Shown here in pieces: positions 51,496-59,659 of a stretch of DNA of 64,000 bases (positions are counted from its first letter, which is position 1; every line of letters begins with the position of its first letter). Source of the DNA: Campylobacteraceae bacterium. GTDB lineage: Bacteria > Campylobacterota > Campylobacteria > Campylobacterales > Sulfurovaceae. The notes beneath the pieces were generated by a model. The model made no database searches, was not told the origin of the DNA, and worked only from the letters and a program-made list of their open reading frames with translations. Where the stretch lies: contig JALVUD010000036.1 of NCBI GenBank assembly GCA_027035765.1, forward strand, positions 1 through 64,000, in the 5' to 3' direction. The translations under genes were made by a program, and so were the position numbers.

Positions 51496-51672
51496 TCATG
51501 CGGCTTTGTGACGCAGAATTCCTGAAGCCGTTCTCGGTTTTTTCTCTGCAGTGGGCAGAGCCTCTTTCCCGCGGATATCCATACCGAGATTGGAGAGTCG
51601 TATCACGATCTGGTAGAGGGTGACTCCAATGACGATCATGGAGTAGATGAAGATCTTTTCAAGTAGTTTCAT
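51496..51672 (-). CDS. 58-residue single-TM protein, not in the ORF track
   Basis: ATG at 51672 has AAAGGA five bases upstream. The product begins MKLLEKIFIYSMIVIGVTLY, one membrane helix, followed by a charged, Arg/Lys-rich tail ending HKAA. It is too short for the ORF list but has a good ribosome site and normal codon use for this genome. It lies 111 bp after livF on the same strand and could be read from the liv operon. No family was recognised. Confidence 0.5.
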   Translation of the reverse strand: MKLLEKIFIYSMIVIGVTLYQIVIRLSNLGMDIRGKEALPTAEKKPRTASGILRHKAA

Positions 51673-51783
51673 TTGCTTTCCTTTCTATTTGGTGGAATAG
51701 AATTGTCGCAAAAGAGACTTACTCAGTTATTACCGTAGAATTATTTGAATATTAGTTGAGAGAATATTTGGGGTGTTTCCTTC

Positions 51784-52491
51784 TCATCCACCGAGATAGG
51801 CGGCTTGGACGCTCTCATCTTTGCGGAGTGCATCCGAGCCCCCTGCTTGGACGATCCGACCATTCTCCAGAACATAGGCTCTGTCGGAGTGATCGAGGGC
51901 CAGATGGGCGTTTTGCTCGACGAGGAAGATCGTGGTCCCCTCTTCCCGAAGTTGCATCAGCGTTTCAAAAATCTCTTCGACGATGACAGGAGCCAGGCCC
52001 ATGCTGGGCTCGTCGAGCAGGAGCAGTTTCGGGCGGCTCATCAGGGCCCGGCCGACGGCGACCATCTGCTGTTGACCGCCGCTGAGAGTGCCGGCATAGG
52101 CTTTGCGTTTCTCTTTCAGGATCGGGAAACGACGGTAGACCTCTTCCAGGTCGCGGACGATCTCCTTTTGATCCTTTCGCGTATAGGCTCCCAGCAGCAG
52201 ATTGTCCTCGACGGTAAGTGTGGCGAAGAGCCCCCGACCTTCCGGCACCTGGGAGATCCCCGCCTCGACACGCCTGTCGGAGGGAAGGCGGGTGATCTCC
52301 TTTCTCAGGTATTCGATCTTTCCGCTCCGTGGAGTCACCAGTCCGCTGAGGGTGCGCAGCAACGTGGTCTTCCCCGCTCCGTTGGCCCCGATGAGCGCCA
52401 CGATCTCTCCCTCGTCGATATGAAGAGAGAGATCACGCAGGGCTTCGATCCTGCCGTAGTTGACGGAGAGATTTTCCACAAGAAGAATCAT
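51784..52491 (-). CDS. livF: Branched-chain amino acid ABC transporter ATPase LivF
   Basis: The 235-residue protein has Walker A GANGAGKTT, signature LSGGQQQM, Walker B LLLLDEPSMGLAP and the H-loop VEQNAH. LDEPSMGLAP is characteristic of LivF. With LivG it powers uptake of hydrophobic amino acids. It overlaps livG by four bases and is the last gene of livJHMGF. Confidence 0.93.
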   Translation of the reverse strand: MILLVENLSVNYGRIEALRDLSLHIDEGEIVALIGANGAGKTTLLRTLSGLVTPRSGKIEYLRKEITRLPSDRRVEAGISQVPEGRGLFATLTVEDNLLLGAYTRKDQKEIVRDLEEVYRRFPILKEKRKAYAGTLSGGQQQMVAVGRALMSRPKLLLLDEPSMGLAPVIVEEIFETLMQLREEGTTIFLVEQNAHLALDHSDRAYVLENGRIVQAGGSDALRKDESVQAAYLGG

Positions 52492-53243
52492 CGCCTCCCT
52501 CCCAGATAGGCCTCGATCACCTCCGGATCGTTCCGGATCTCCTCCGGGGTCCCTTCGGCCAGTTTTTTGCCGAAATGCATGACGGTGATCCGGTCGGAGA
52601 GATCCATGACCATGCGCATATCGTGTTCGATGAGGATCACGGTCACTTCATCGGCGACAATGGTGCGGATCAGCTCGGCCACTTCGGCGGTCTCCCTGGG
52701 GTTGAGCCCTGCGACAGGTTCATCCAGCAGGAGCAGCTCCGGGCCCGTGGCCAGCGCCCGCACGATCTCCAGTTTTTTCAGGATGCCGTAGGAGAGGTTG
52801 CGTGCCTCCTGATGGGCATAGTCGCGAATCCCGATAAGTCCCAGCAGATGCATGGCCCGTTCGGTATAGCGCCTCTCATCTTCCAGGAGCCTTCGTGAAC
52901 GCAGAAGCGTGGGCCAAAGTCCCTTGCTCAGATAGCGGTCGAAGCCGAGCATCACATTCTCCAGCACTGTCATGCCGCCGCAGATCTCCAGATTCTGGAA
53001 GGTGCGGCAGATCCCCCGGTAGACCAGCTGATCGGTGGGGGTGTCGGTAATGTCCGCTCCGTCGAGCCAGACGCTCCCCCCGTCGCTGCGGTAGACACCG
53101 CTGATGGTATTGACCAGCGTGGTCTTGCCCGCTCCGTTGGGGCCGATGACGGCGTGGATGTGCCCTTTGGCCACCCGGAAGCTGATGTCGTCCACTGCCG
53201 TCAGGCCTCCGAAGCGTTTGGTGAGGTTGCGGATCTCAAGCAT
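52488..53243 (-). CDS. livG: Branched-chain amino acid ABC transporter ATPase LivG
   Basis: The 251-residue protein has Walker A GPNGAGKTT, signature-type LSYGILKKLEI (a divergent LSYGxQ), Walker B LLLLDEPVAGLNP and IEHDM. It is the LivG type. The signature has Ile-Leu where Gln/Arg is more usual (LSYGILKK); LivG proteins commonly have LSYGQQR. The start codon lies six bases after GGGAGG, which is the 3' arm of a CCTCCC-aac-GGGAGG hairpin at the end of the intercistronic element. Confidence 0.92.
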   Translation of the reverse strand: MLEIRNLTKRFGGLTAVDDISFRVAKGHIHAVIGPNGAGKTTLVNTISGVYRSDGGSVWLDGADITDTPTDQLVYRGICRTFQNLEICGGMTVLENVMLGFDRYLSKGLWPTLLRSRRLLEDERRYTERAMHLLGLIGIRDYAHQEARNLSYGILKKLEIVRALATGPELLLLDEPVAGLNPRETAEVAELIRTIVADEVTVILIEHDMRMVMDLSDRITVMHFGKKLAEGTPEEIRNDPEVIEAYLGGRR

Positions 53244-53483
53244 CTTTTTCCTCCCGTTGGGAGGGGTAACTAGTAACTAGTAACGAGTAACTAGTAATTT
53301 TTGTATGCGTTGCTATGCAACGCTTTTTTTTATGAGGGTGAGAGGGTGAGAAGGTGAGAGGGTGAGAAGGTTTTTGTCTTGTACCTTCCCACCTTCCCAC
53401 CAGCGCGAAGCGCGATCTCACCCTCTCACCAAGAACTCTGGTTACTAGTTTCTTGTTACTTGTTACTCGTTTTCCGATAAATT
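53244..53483 (-). repeat. Intercistronic element family B, copy 1 (livM to livG)
   Basis: Along transcription (minus) the order is: AAC(G/A)AGT-type heptads (53471-53441); GGTGAGAGGGTGAGATCGCG with a CGCTTCGCG core; arm GGTGGGAAGGTGGGAAGG; loop with GACAAAAA; complementary CCTTCTCACC units of 8 nt (core 53430-53334); a perfect GCGTTGC-ata-GCAACGC hairpin (53323-53307); TTACTAG heptads (53299-53266); and the Shine-Dalgarno hairpin CCTCCC-aac-GGGAGG (53264-53250). The track ORF at 53236-53502 is a repeat artefact. Confidence 0.8.
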
Positions 53484-54428
53484 TCATCCCCTTCTCCTCC
53501 ACCGATCAAAAAGCGAAACGATCCCTTTCGGCATGAAGATCATCACTCCGATGATGATGGCACCGTAGATGAGGGTCTGGTAGTCTTCGAAGGAAGTCAG
53601 AAGCTGGGGGAGCAGCGTCAGGATCACCGCACCGATGACGGCACCATAGAGACGCCCCATCCCGCCCAGGACCACCATAACCACCAGTTCGATGGAACGG
53701 TTGAATCCCGCCTCCTGAGGAGAGATGAACCCGGAGAAAAAAGCGTAAAGACTGCCTGCCAATGCAGCGACGACCACGGAGATGACGAAGACCAGACTCT
53801 TGTAGCGGGCCACGTTGACCCCGACGCTGGCCGGGGCGCGTTCCGAGTCGTGAAGGCTGCGGAGGATCCGTCCCAAAGGGGACTCGATGAGGTTCTGGGC
53901 CAGCCAGAGGAGGACCAACAGGTGCAGGGCCGCCAGGAGATACCACTCCCAGCTCTCAGTAAAGGTGTGGCCGAAAAGGGAAAAGCTCTCCACACTCATC
54001 CCGTCGGTTCCGCCGGTGAGCTCCTCTTCGTTGTTGAGGATGATGGAGACGATGATCCCCACCCCCAGGGTCGCCATGGCCAGATAGTGGCCCCGCAGCC
54101 TCAGGATCGGCCGGGCGAGCCCGTAGGCCAGGAGTGCCATAATCCCCAGGCTGACGGCGATGGAGAAGAGCGGCGCCAGGCCGTAGCGTCCCGTCAGGAT
54201 GGCGGCGATGTAGCCGCCCAGCCCGGCGAAGGCCCCGTGGGCCAGGCTGATCTGCCCCGCATAACCCATCAGTAGATTGAGCCCTACGGCGATCATGGCG
54301 TTGAAAAGGGCGAGGATGGCGATCTCGTAATAGAAGTCGTTACTGAGCATCCACGGCACAAGGGCCAGGATCAGGGCGGTCACTCCCAGGGCGGGGCGCA
54401 GGTTCCAGCGTCGGGCCAGTGCTCTCAT
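53484..54428 (-). CDS. livM: Branched-chain amino acid ABC transporter permease LivM
   Basis: The 314-residue protein has 9-10 membrane helices with LMGYAGQISLAHGAFAGLGG, LRGHYLAMATLG and SLHDSERAPASVGVNV, the LivM pattern, and a C-terminal MPKGI. It forms the transmembrane pore with LivH. It overlaps livH by four bases (ATGA). Confidence 0.92.
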   Translation of the reverse strand: MRALARRWNLRPALGVTALILALVPWMLSNDFYYEIAILALFNAMIAVGLNLLMGYAGQISLAHGAFAGLGGYIAAILTGRYGLAPLFSIAVSLGIMALLAYGLARPILRLRGHYLAMATLGVGIIVSIILNNEEELTGGTDGMSVESFSLFGHTFTESWEWYLLAALHLLVLLWLAQNLIESPLGRILRSLHDSERAPASVGVNVARYKSLVFVISVVVAALAGSLYAFFSGFISPQEAGFNRSIELVVMVVLGGMGRLYGAVIGAVILTLLPQLLTSFEDYQTLIYGAIIIGVMIFMPKGIVSLFDRWRRRG

Positions 54429-55294
54429 ACCCGTTGGACTCCCCGATGGCTGAAGAGGCCGCCGGGCCGGAAAAAGAGGATCAGAAGCATGATGACGAAG
54501 GCGACGGCGTCTTTGTACTCCGAAGAGAGATAGCCCGCCACCAACGCCTCCATGATCCCCAGGATCAATCCCCCCGCGACGGCACCGAAAGGATTGGAGA
54601 GCCCGCCGGTGATCGCCGCGGCAAATCCCTTGAGCCCCAGCATGATCCCCACTTCGTAGTTGGTGGAGGTGATGGGTGTGAGGAGGATGCCTCCCACGGA
54701 GGCGATGGCGGCGGCCAGGGAGAAGCTGAGGACCCAGATCTTTTTGAGGCTGATGCCCATGAGCCTGGCGGCGTCGGGGTCGAGGGAGACGGCGATCATC
54801 GCTTTGCCGGTGCGGGTCCGGCGAAAGAAAAACCAGAGCCCCGCTACGATGAGCACCGAAGCGGCCATCACCAGCAGTGCCTGATAGCTGAGCGTCGCCC
54901 CCAGGATCGTCAGATGCCCCTCACCGAGCAGGGGAGGCAGGGTATGAAGCTCCTTGTCGAAGACCACCTCCGCTGCGCCTCGCAGAAAGATGGCGTAGCC
55001 CAGGGTGAGGATGATCAGGGATTCCTGGGAGCTGTCCCGGGAGAGATCGGTGAGTTTCCAGAGCAGTACCCCAAGCAGTGCCGTCAGCCCGATCGCCAGG
55101 AGATAGGCGGGCAGATAGGGAATGCCTCCCGCCAGCAGAAAGACCATGATCATCCCCCCGGCCATGACGAACTCCCCCTGGGCGAAGTTGATGATCCCGC
55201 TGGCGTTGTAGATGACGGTAAAGCCCATCCCAACCAGGGCATAGACGAAACCGACAGTCAGACCGGTGAGGAGAAAGGCGAAAAGTTCGGTCAT
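54425..55294 (-). CDS. livH: Branched-chain amino acid ABC transporter permease LivH
   Basis: Starting at ATG 55294 (MTELFAFLLTG) the protein has 289 residues with eight or so helices: GFVYALVGMGFTVIYNASGI, NFAQGEFVMAGGM, and RAFGISLK-type RLMGISLKKIWVLSF. The ORF-track extension upstream is repeat DNA. The A of the start codon sits in the 3' arm of a TTTTTCGC/GCGAAAAA hairpin that ends the preceding intercistronic element. Confidence 0.92.
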   Translation of the reverse strand: MTELFAFLLTGLTVGFVYALVGMGFTVIYNASGIINFAQGEFVMAGGMIMVFLLAGGIPYLPAYLLAIGLTALLGVLLWKLTDLSRDSSQESLIILTLGYAIFLRGAAEVVFDKELHTLPPLLGEGHLTILGATLSYQALLVMAASVLIVAGLWFFFRRTRTGKAMIAVSLDPDAARLMGISLKKIWVLSFSLAAAIASVGGILLTPITSTNYEVGIMLGLKGFAAAITGGLSNPFGAVAGGLILGIMEALVAGYLSSEYKDAVAFVIMLLILFFRPGGLFSHRGVQRV

Positions 55295-55500
55295 TTTTCG
55301 CCCCCAGGAGCGAAAAACGAGTGAGGAGTGGGGAGTGAGGAGTGAGACAGGAATTTCTGGTGAGAAAGTGAGAAGGTGAGAAGGTGAGAAGGGTTCTGTT
55401 TTATACCTCCCCACCTTCCTACCAGCGTGAAGCGCGATCTCACCCTCTCACCCTCTCCCAATCCACCAATACCCCAATATGCCAATAACATAACGTTCAG
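55295..55500 (-). repeat. Intercistronic element family B, copy 2 (livJ to livH)
   Basis: On the minus strand: CGTTATG, ATTGG-type 8-nt units, GGTGAGAGGGTGAGATCGCG with a CGCTTCACGC core, arm GGTAGGAAGGTGGGGAGG, loop, CCTTCTCACC 8-nt units, CACCAGAAATT, CTCACTC heptads (55344-55317) and the TTTTTCGC/GCGAAAAA hairpin (55317-55294). Most of this order, including CGTTAT, the ATTGG units and CACCAGAAATT, recurs in copy 3 at 58728-58959 on the plus strand. Confidence 0.8.
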
Positions 55501-56643
55501 TTATTCCGCCAATTTCCAATCGCCGTTTTTAATCTGCAGCATCACCAGACCCGATTTGGTGTCCAGTCCCAGATGGTCGGTGGGGCTCATATTGACCACC
55601 CCGTCGATGCCGACGAAATTGTGCAGGCTCTCCAGGCCGTCCCGGATGGCCGCGGGAGAGGTCCCTTTGCGTTTGACGGCGTCGGCGATGGCGTACAGGG
55701 AGTCGTAGGCGTGGCCTCCGAAGCTGGCCACGGGAGTGTGGAAGGTCTTTTCATACTCGTTCTTGTAGGCCAGGCAGACCTTTTTGACCGGGTTGGTGTC
55801 GGGGAGCTTGGCGGCCACCACGACCGGCGGAGAAACCACATAGACCCCTTCGGCGGCATCACCGGCGATCTCGATATATTTTTTGGAAGCGACACCATGA
55901 GATTCATAGAGGGGCATTTTGAGTCCCAGTTGCTTGAAGTTCTTGGTCACAATGGCAGGCCCCTGACCGAATCCGGGGTTGAGGACCGCCTGGACACCGG
56001 GAGTGTTTTTGATCTTGAGCAGCTGGGCGCTCATGTCGGTATCCTTCTTGCCGTAGGTTTCATCGGCGAGGATATCGATCCCCATATCCTTGGCCACCAT
56101 CTTGCACTGTTTGCGCATCGACTTGCCGAAGCCGCCGCTGCCCGAGAGCATGGCGATCTTGGAGATCTGATGGGCTTTCATGTGTTCCATGATCTTTTGA
56201 CAGGCCATCCGGTCGGTGGCGACGATCTTGAAGACCCATTTTTTGACCGGATCGATGATGGGAACCCCACCGGCCATGGAGAGCATGGGGATCTTCGATT
56301 TCTGGATCAACGGGATGACGGCCATGGTCTCTCCCGTGGTGGAGGGGCCGATGATGGCGGCGACCTTGTCTTTGTAGAGAAGCCGCTTGGCGAAGGTGAC
56401 CGCCTTCTTGGGATTGGCGCCGGTATCGTAGGCGATCAGCTCCAGCTTGCGGCCCGCGACACCGCCTGTATCGTTGATCTTTTCGACGTAATGCCGAAGT
56501 GTTTTGAGCTCCGGATCTCCGATGAACGAAGCCGGTCCGGTGGCGGAGACCAGGGCCCCGATCCGAATCGGCTCCTCTGCCAGAACGGACCCGCTCCAGA
56601 ACAGGGCGACAATGGCCAGCATTTTCAGCAACATCGATTTCAT
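55501..56643 (-). CDS. livJ: Branched-chain amino acid ABC transporter substrate-binding protein
   Basis: The start at ATG 56643 (AAGGAGGAG upstream) gives 380 residues with a signal peptide (MKSMLLKMLAIVALFWSGSV) cleaved after VLA. The periplasmic binding fold is seen in RIGALVSATGPASFIGDPEL, LLYKDKVAAIIGPSTTGETM and SFGGHAYDSLYAIADA. It delivers branched-chain or related amino acids to LivHMGF. Given the facing iorAB-paaK cluster, aromatic amino acids or aryl acids are also possible substrates. Confidence 0.9.
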   Translation of the reverse strand: MKSMLLKMLAIVALFWSGSVLAEEPIRIGALVSATGPASFIGDPELKTLRHYVEKINDTGGVAGRKLELIAYDTGANPKKAVTFAKRLLYKDKVAAIIGPSTTGETMAVIPLIQKSKIPMLSMAGGVPIIDPVKKWVFKIVATDRMACQKIMEHMKAHQISKIAMLSGSGGFGKSMRKQCKMVAKDMGIDILADETYGKKDTDMSAQLLKIKNTPGVQAVLNPGFGQGPAIVTKNFKQLGLKMPLYESHGVASKKYIEIAGDAAEGVYVVSPPVVVAAKLPDTNPVKKVCLAYKNEYEKTFHTPVASFGGHAYDSLYAIADAVKRKGTSPAAIRDGLESLHNFVGIDGVVNMSPTDHLGLDTKSGLVMLQIKNGDWKLAE

Positions 56644-56673
56644 TTTTTCTCCTCCTTGAGCGATGGTGGCTCT

Positions 56674-56717
56674 ATTATAGCCTCCGGCCCTAAGATTGAC
56701 GATGATCCGTGTCAATC
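56674..56717 (-). promoter_or_regulatory. livJ -10 box (56674-56679) with an inverted-repeat candidate operator (56694-56717)
   Basis: TATAAT on the minus strand is 31 bases before livJ. GATTGAC-N10-GTCAATC forms a 24-base inverted repeat centred about 38 bases upstream of the predicted start site. It lies in the 245-bp divergent region between livJ and iorA and may bind a regulator shared by both clusters. The remainder of the region is AT-rich with several possible -10 boxes for iorA. Confidence 0.45.
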
Positions 56718-56888
56718 GGCAAAAGAAAATAGTGAATTTTCTACATTTATACGATGAAAAATTCAACAACAATTATCAGATGGAACTATAAAAATGCTTT
56801 GATGTATAACTATTGTAATGATTAAGAGAATTGTGAGTAGAATGGAACGGGTTCATCGCAACAGTAGCGAATCGAAGAAGGAGGAGTG

Positions 56889-58727
56889 ATGAAAGAGACC
56901 CTGATGGGCAACGATGCTATCGCCTGGGGGCTGATCCACGCCGATGTGGAGATGGTCTCGGGCTATCCCGGGACCCCTTCCAGCGAGATCCTTGGGATGG
57001 TACAGAAGATCAAATCGAAGCTGAAACTGCCGGTCTACGCCGAGTGGGCCACCAACGAAAAGGTGGGCTTCGAGGTGGCCTACGCCGGGGCCATCGCCGG
57101 CAAACGGACAGCCGCGACGATGAAGCAGGTGGGCCTCAACGTCGCCAGCGACGCGTTGATGTCGGCGGCCTATATCGGAAATAGAGGGGGATTCCTCCTC
57201 ATCGCCGCCGACGATCCGGGCTTCCACTCCTCCCAGACGGAGCAGGACAGCCGGGTCTTCGCCAAATTCGCCCGGATCCCGGTGCTGGATCCCTCCACGC
57301 CCCAGGATGCCTACGATATGACCCGCTACGGTGTCGAACTCTCCGAACGCTTCGAGACGCCGGTGATGCTGCGTCCCGTGATGCGGGTCTGCCACGCCCG
57401 GGAGATCATCGAGATGGAGGATGCCACTGACTTCCATCCCAAAGAGGGGAAATTCGTCCGCAACATCCCCCGCTGGGCGGCGGTCCCCCGGGACGGTCGG
57501 CTGCAGCAGGGCTATGAAGCCCTCGATCGCATCGAAGCGATCGCCGCCTACAACTGGGCAGAGCACCTCAAGCCGCGTTTCGATGCACTGGAGGGGAAAA
57601 GTGACGTTCTGATCCTCGCTTCCGGGACCGGATACGCCTTTACCCGGGAGGCGATGGAGGAGCTGGAGGTCGAGGCCGATCTGGTCAAAGTGGAGATGCC
57701 CTATCCCCTGCCGGTAGAGGAGATCCGCAAACGCTTCGAAGCCTACGAGAAGGTTCTGGTGGTCGAAGAGCCCTATCCCTGTATCGAAGAGCAGGTGATG
57801 GACCCGGCCAAGGTTCACGGGCGCCTCGACAAGACGATGAACCGCATCGACGAGATGAAAAAGGAGCATATCCTCGAGGCGTTTAAAAAGCTGGGCCTTT
57901 ATGAAGGGAAGAACATCTACGCCCCCAAACTCACTTTCAGCATCGACGTGCCCCCGCGTCCGCCGGCGCTCTGCCCGGGATGTCCCCACCGGGATATCTA
58001 CTACGCCATCATGAAGGTCTTCAAAAAGAGCAAATCGATCTACCCCTCCGATATCGGCTGCTACACCCTGGCCCTGGCCCAGGGAGCCATCGATACGATC
58101 CTCTGTATGGGGGCCAGTGTCTCCATGGCCAGCGGTCTGAGCCTGGCCGATCCGAGCAAAACGGTGGTGGCCACCATCGGGGACGGGACCTTCTTTCACT
58201 CCGGGATCCCGCCGCTGATCAATGCCGTCTACCAGGGGCACCGTTTCATCCTGGTGATCCTGGACAACTCCACCATCGCCATGACGGGACGTCAGGTGAC
58301 TCCCGAGCGTTTCAACCAGACCCTGGATATCGGCCGGATCGTCGAGGGGATGGGGATCAAGTGTTACGAGCACACCTACTCCCACGAGATGCACAAAAAC
58401 ATCGACTTTTTCAAGGGGATCAAGAAGATCTTCGAATCGGAGGAGCATCAGGGACCCCTGGTGGTGCGGGTGCGGCAGTTCTGTATCCTGGACAACGAAC
58501 GCAAGGATGACTGGGTCCCCGGAGAATACGCCGTGGTCGATCCCGAACTCTGCGTCGCCTGCGATCAGTGCACCACCGTCTACAAATGCCCCCCCATGGC
58601 CTACAATGCCGAAGGAAAGATCGAGATCGACCCCTTCCTCTGCGCCGGCTGCGGAGGGTGTCTGGAGATCGTCTGCCCGACCGATGCGTTCAAGCTGGAT
58701 GAAGAGAAGAGTGGAGGAAAACAATGA
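56889..58727 (+). CDS. iorA: Indolepyruvate:ferredoxin oxidoreductase, alpha subunit
   Basis: Starting at ATG 56889 (AAGGAGG upstream) the protein has 612 residues. Order: pyrimidine-binding domain (SGYPGTPSSEILGMV), TPP domain with CPGCPHRDIYY, GDGTFFHSGIPPLINAVYQG and DNSTIAMTG, and a C-terminal 2[4Fe-4S] ferredoxin part (CVACDQCTTVYKC, CAGCGGCLEIVC). It decarboxylates arylpyruvates to aryl-acetyl-CoA, or runs in reverse, with ferredoxin. The beta subunit is encoded after a repeat element. Confidence 0.94.
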   Translation: MKETLMGNDAIAWGLIHADVEMVSGYPGTPSSEILGMVQKIKSKLKLPVYAEWATNEKVGFEVAYAGAIAGKRTAATMKQVGLNVASDALMSAAYIGNRGGFLLIAADDPGFHSSQTEQDSRVFAKFARIPVLDPSTPQDAYDMTRYGVELSERFETPVMLRPVMRVCHAREIIEMEDATDFHPKEGKFVRNIPRWAAVPRDGRLQQGYEALDRIEAIAAYNWAEHLKPRFDALEGKSDVLILASGTGYAFTREAMEELEVEADLVKVEMPYPLPVEEIRKRFEAYEKVLVVEEPYPCIEEQVMDPAKVHGRLDKTMNRIDEMKKEHILEAFKKLGLYEGKNIYAPKLTFSIDVPPRPPALCPGCPHRDIYYAIMKVFKKSKSIYPSDIGCYTLALAQGAIDTILCMGASVSMASGLSLADPSKTVVATIGDGTFFHSGIPPLINAVYQGHRFILVILDNSTIAMTGRQVTPERFNQTLDIGRIVEGMGIKCYEHTYSHEMHKNIDFFKGIKKIFESEEHQGPLVVRVRQFCILDNERKDDWVPGEYAVVDPELCVACDQCTTVYKCPPMAYNAEGKIEIDPFLCAGCGGCLEIVCPTDAFKLDEEKSGGKQ

Positions 58728-58959
58728 GTTGCAAGCACGGCCCTTCGGGCCTCAAGTCGCAAGTCGCAAGTGGTGTCGCCTTCGGCGACGTTATTAGTTA
58801 TTGGTGTATTGGTGTATTGGGAGAAGGTAGGAGGGTGAGATCGCGCTTTGCGCTGGTGGGAAGGTGGGAAGTTTTGAGACAAAAACCTTCTTACCTTCTT
58901 ACCTTCTTACCTTCTCACCAGAAATTTATTTCTCATTCCTCCCAAAGGGAGGTTGCATT
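58728..58959 (+). repeat. Intercistronic element family B, copy 3 (iorA to iorB)
   Basis: On the plus strand: GGCCC-ttc-GGGCC, AAGTCGC heptads, GTCGCC-ttc-GGCGAC (58775-58789), CGTTATTAG and TATTGGTG 8-nt units, GGAGGGTGAGATCGCGCTTT+GCGC, arm GGTGGGAAGGTGGGAAG (58855-58871), loop GAGACAAAAA, CCTTCTTA 8-nt units (58886-58919), CACCAGAAATT, and the Shine-Dalgarno hairpin CCTCCC-aaa-GGGAGG (58938-58952) seven bases before iorB. Orientation to transcription matches copies 1 and 2. Confidence 0.8.
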
Positions 58960-59499
58960 ATGAAATACCAAATCGTCATCGCCGGATTTGGCGGGCAGGG
59001 GGTGGTCTTTCTGGTCAAGGTGCTCGCACTCTGTGCGGGGAATCGGGATCTGAAGTTCCTGGGGACGGAGAATCACGGGATGAGCCAGCGGGGTGGGGCG
59101 GTCAGCTGCGATATCAAGATCGGTGATTTCTCCAACCCGGTCATCGATAGAGGCCAGGCCGATCTGCTCATCGGTCTGGATGCCAACGAAGCCCTGCGCA
59201 ATCTGCAGCTGCTCAAAGAGGGAGGTCATGTGGTGAGCAACGCCCAGGATCCCTTCCCGGAGGGGCTGCCGTTCCAGGTCCACACCATCGACGCCAACGC
59301 CCAGGCCCTGGCCGGAGAGTTCCCCATTCAGGGGCTCAATGTCTTCATGCTGGGGGTGACGCTGGCCACGGTGCCCGATTTCCCCTTCAGCATCGAAGAG
59401 ATCGAAACGGCCCTGCGGCAGATCAATGCCAAGGTGGCGGATCAGAATATCGAGGTGCTGCACCATGCCCTTGCTGACGCAAGGGAGATGGGGGAGTGA
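58960..59499 (+). CDS. iorB: Indolepyruvate:ferredoxin oxidoreductase, beta subunit
   Basis: The 179-residue protein starts MKYQIVIAGFGGQGVVFLVK and has ENHGMSQRGGAVSCDIKIG, the gamma-domain signature of 2-oxoacid:ferredoxin oxidoreductases. It pairs with IorA. The ATG (58960) follows GGGAGG by seven bases. The separation from iorA by 232 bp of repeat DNA is unusual for obligate subunits. Confidence 0.92.
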   Translation: MKYQIVIAGFGGQGVVFLVKVLALCAGNRDLKFLGTENHGMSQRGGAVSCDIKIGDFSNPVIDRGQADLLIGLDANEALRNLQLLKEGGHVVSNAQDPFPEGLPFQVHTIDANAQALAGEFPIQGLNVFMLGVTLATVPDFPFSIEEIETALRQINAKVADQNIEVLHHALADAREMGE

Positions 59500-59659
59500 T
59501 TTTGGATGTTGGATTTTGGATGATGGATTACGGTTTGCGTTGCAGGGCAACGCCTTTGTTGAAATCGTCGCCGGAGGCGACACCGTAACCCCAATGACCA
59601 ATGACCAATAACCAATAACGCCGCTGAAAGCGGCAATCCGACTAAAAGGAGGAGAACAC
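59500..59659 (+). repeat. Intercistronic element family C, copy 1 (iorB to paaK)
   Basis: TTGGATG heptads (59503-59529), then a double-hairpin module 59534-59585: GCGTTGC-agg-GCAACGC, CTTTGTTGAAATC, GTCGCC-gga-GGCGAC, ACCG. Then CCAATGA/CCAATAA heptads (59591-59618) and GCCGCT-gaa-AGCGGC (59620-59634). AAAGGAGGAG precedes paaK. The module recurs at 61001-61052 with few differences. Confidence 0.8.

Noticed and set aside
53307-53331. GCGTTGC hairpin followed by eight T as an intrinsic terminator
   Set aside because: The T run is on the plus strand, while the liv genes are transcribed on the minus strand; it is better seen as one of the repeated hairpin modules.
53236-53502. 88-residue ORF in the livM-livG gap
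   Set aside because: It is a translation of the 7- and 8-nt repeats and hairpins of the intercistronic element, without a family match.
56853-58724. 623-residue minus-strand ORF opposite iorA
   Set aside because: Antisense shadow caused by high GC; iorA is certain from TPP and ferredoxin motifs.
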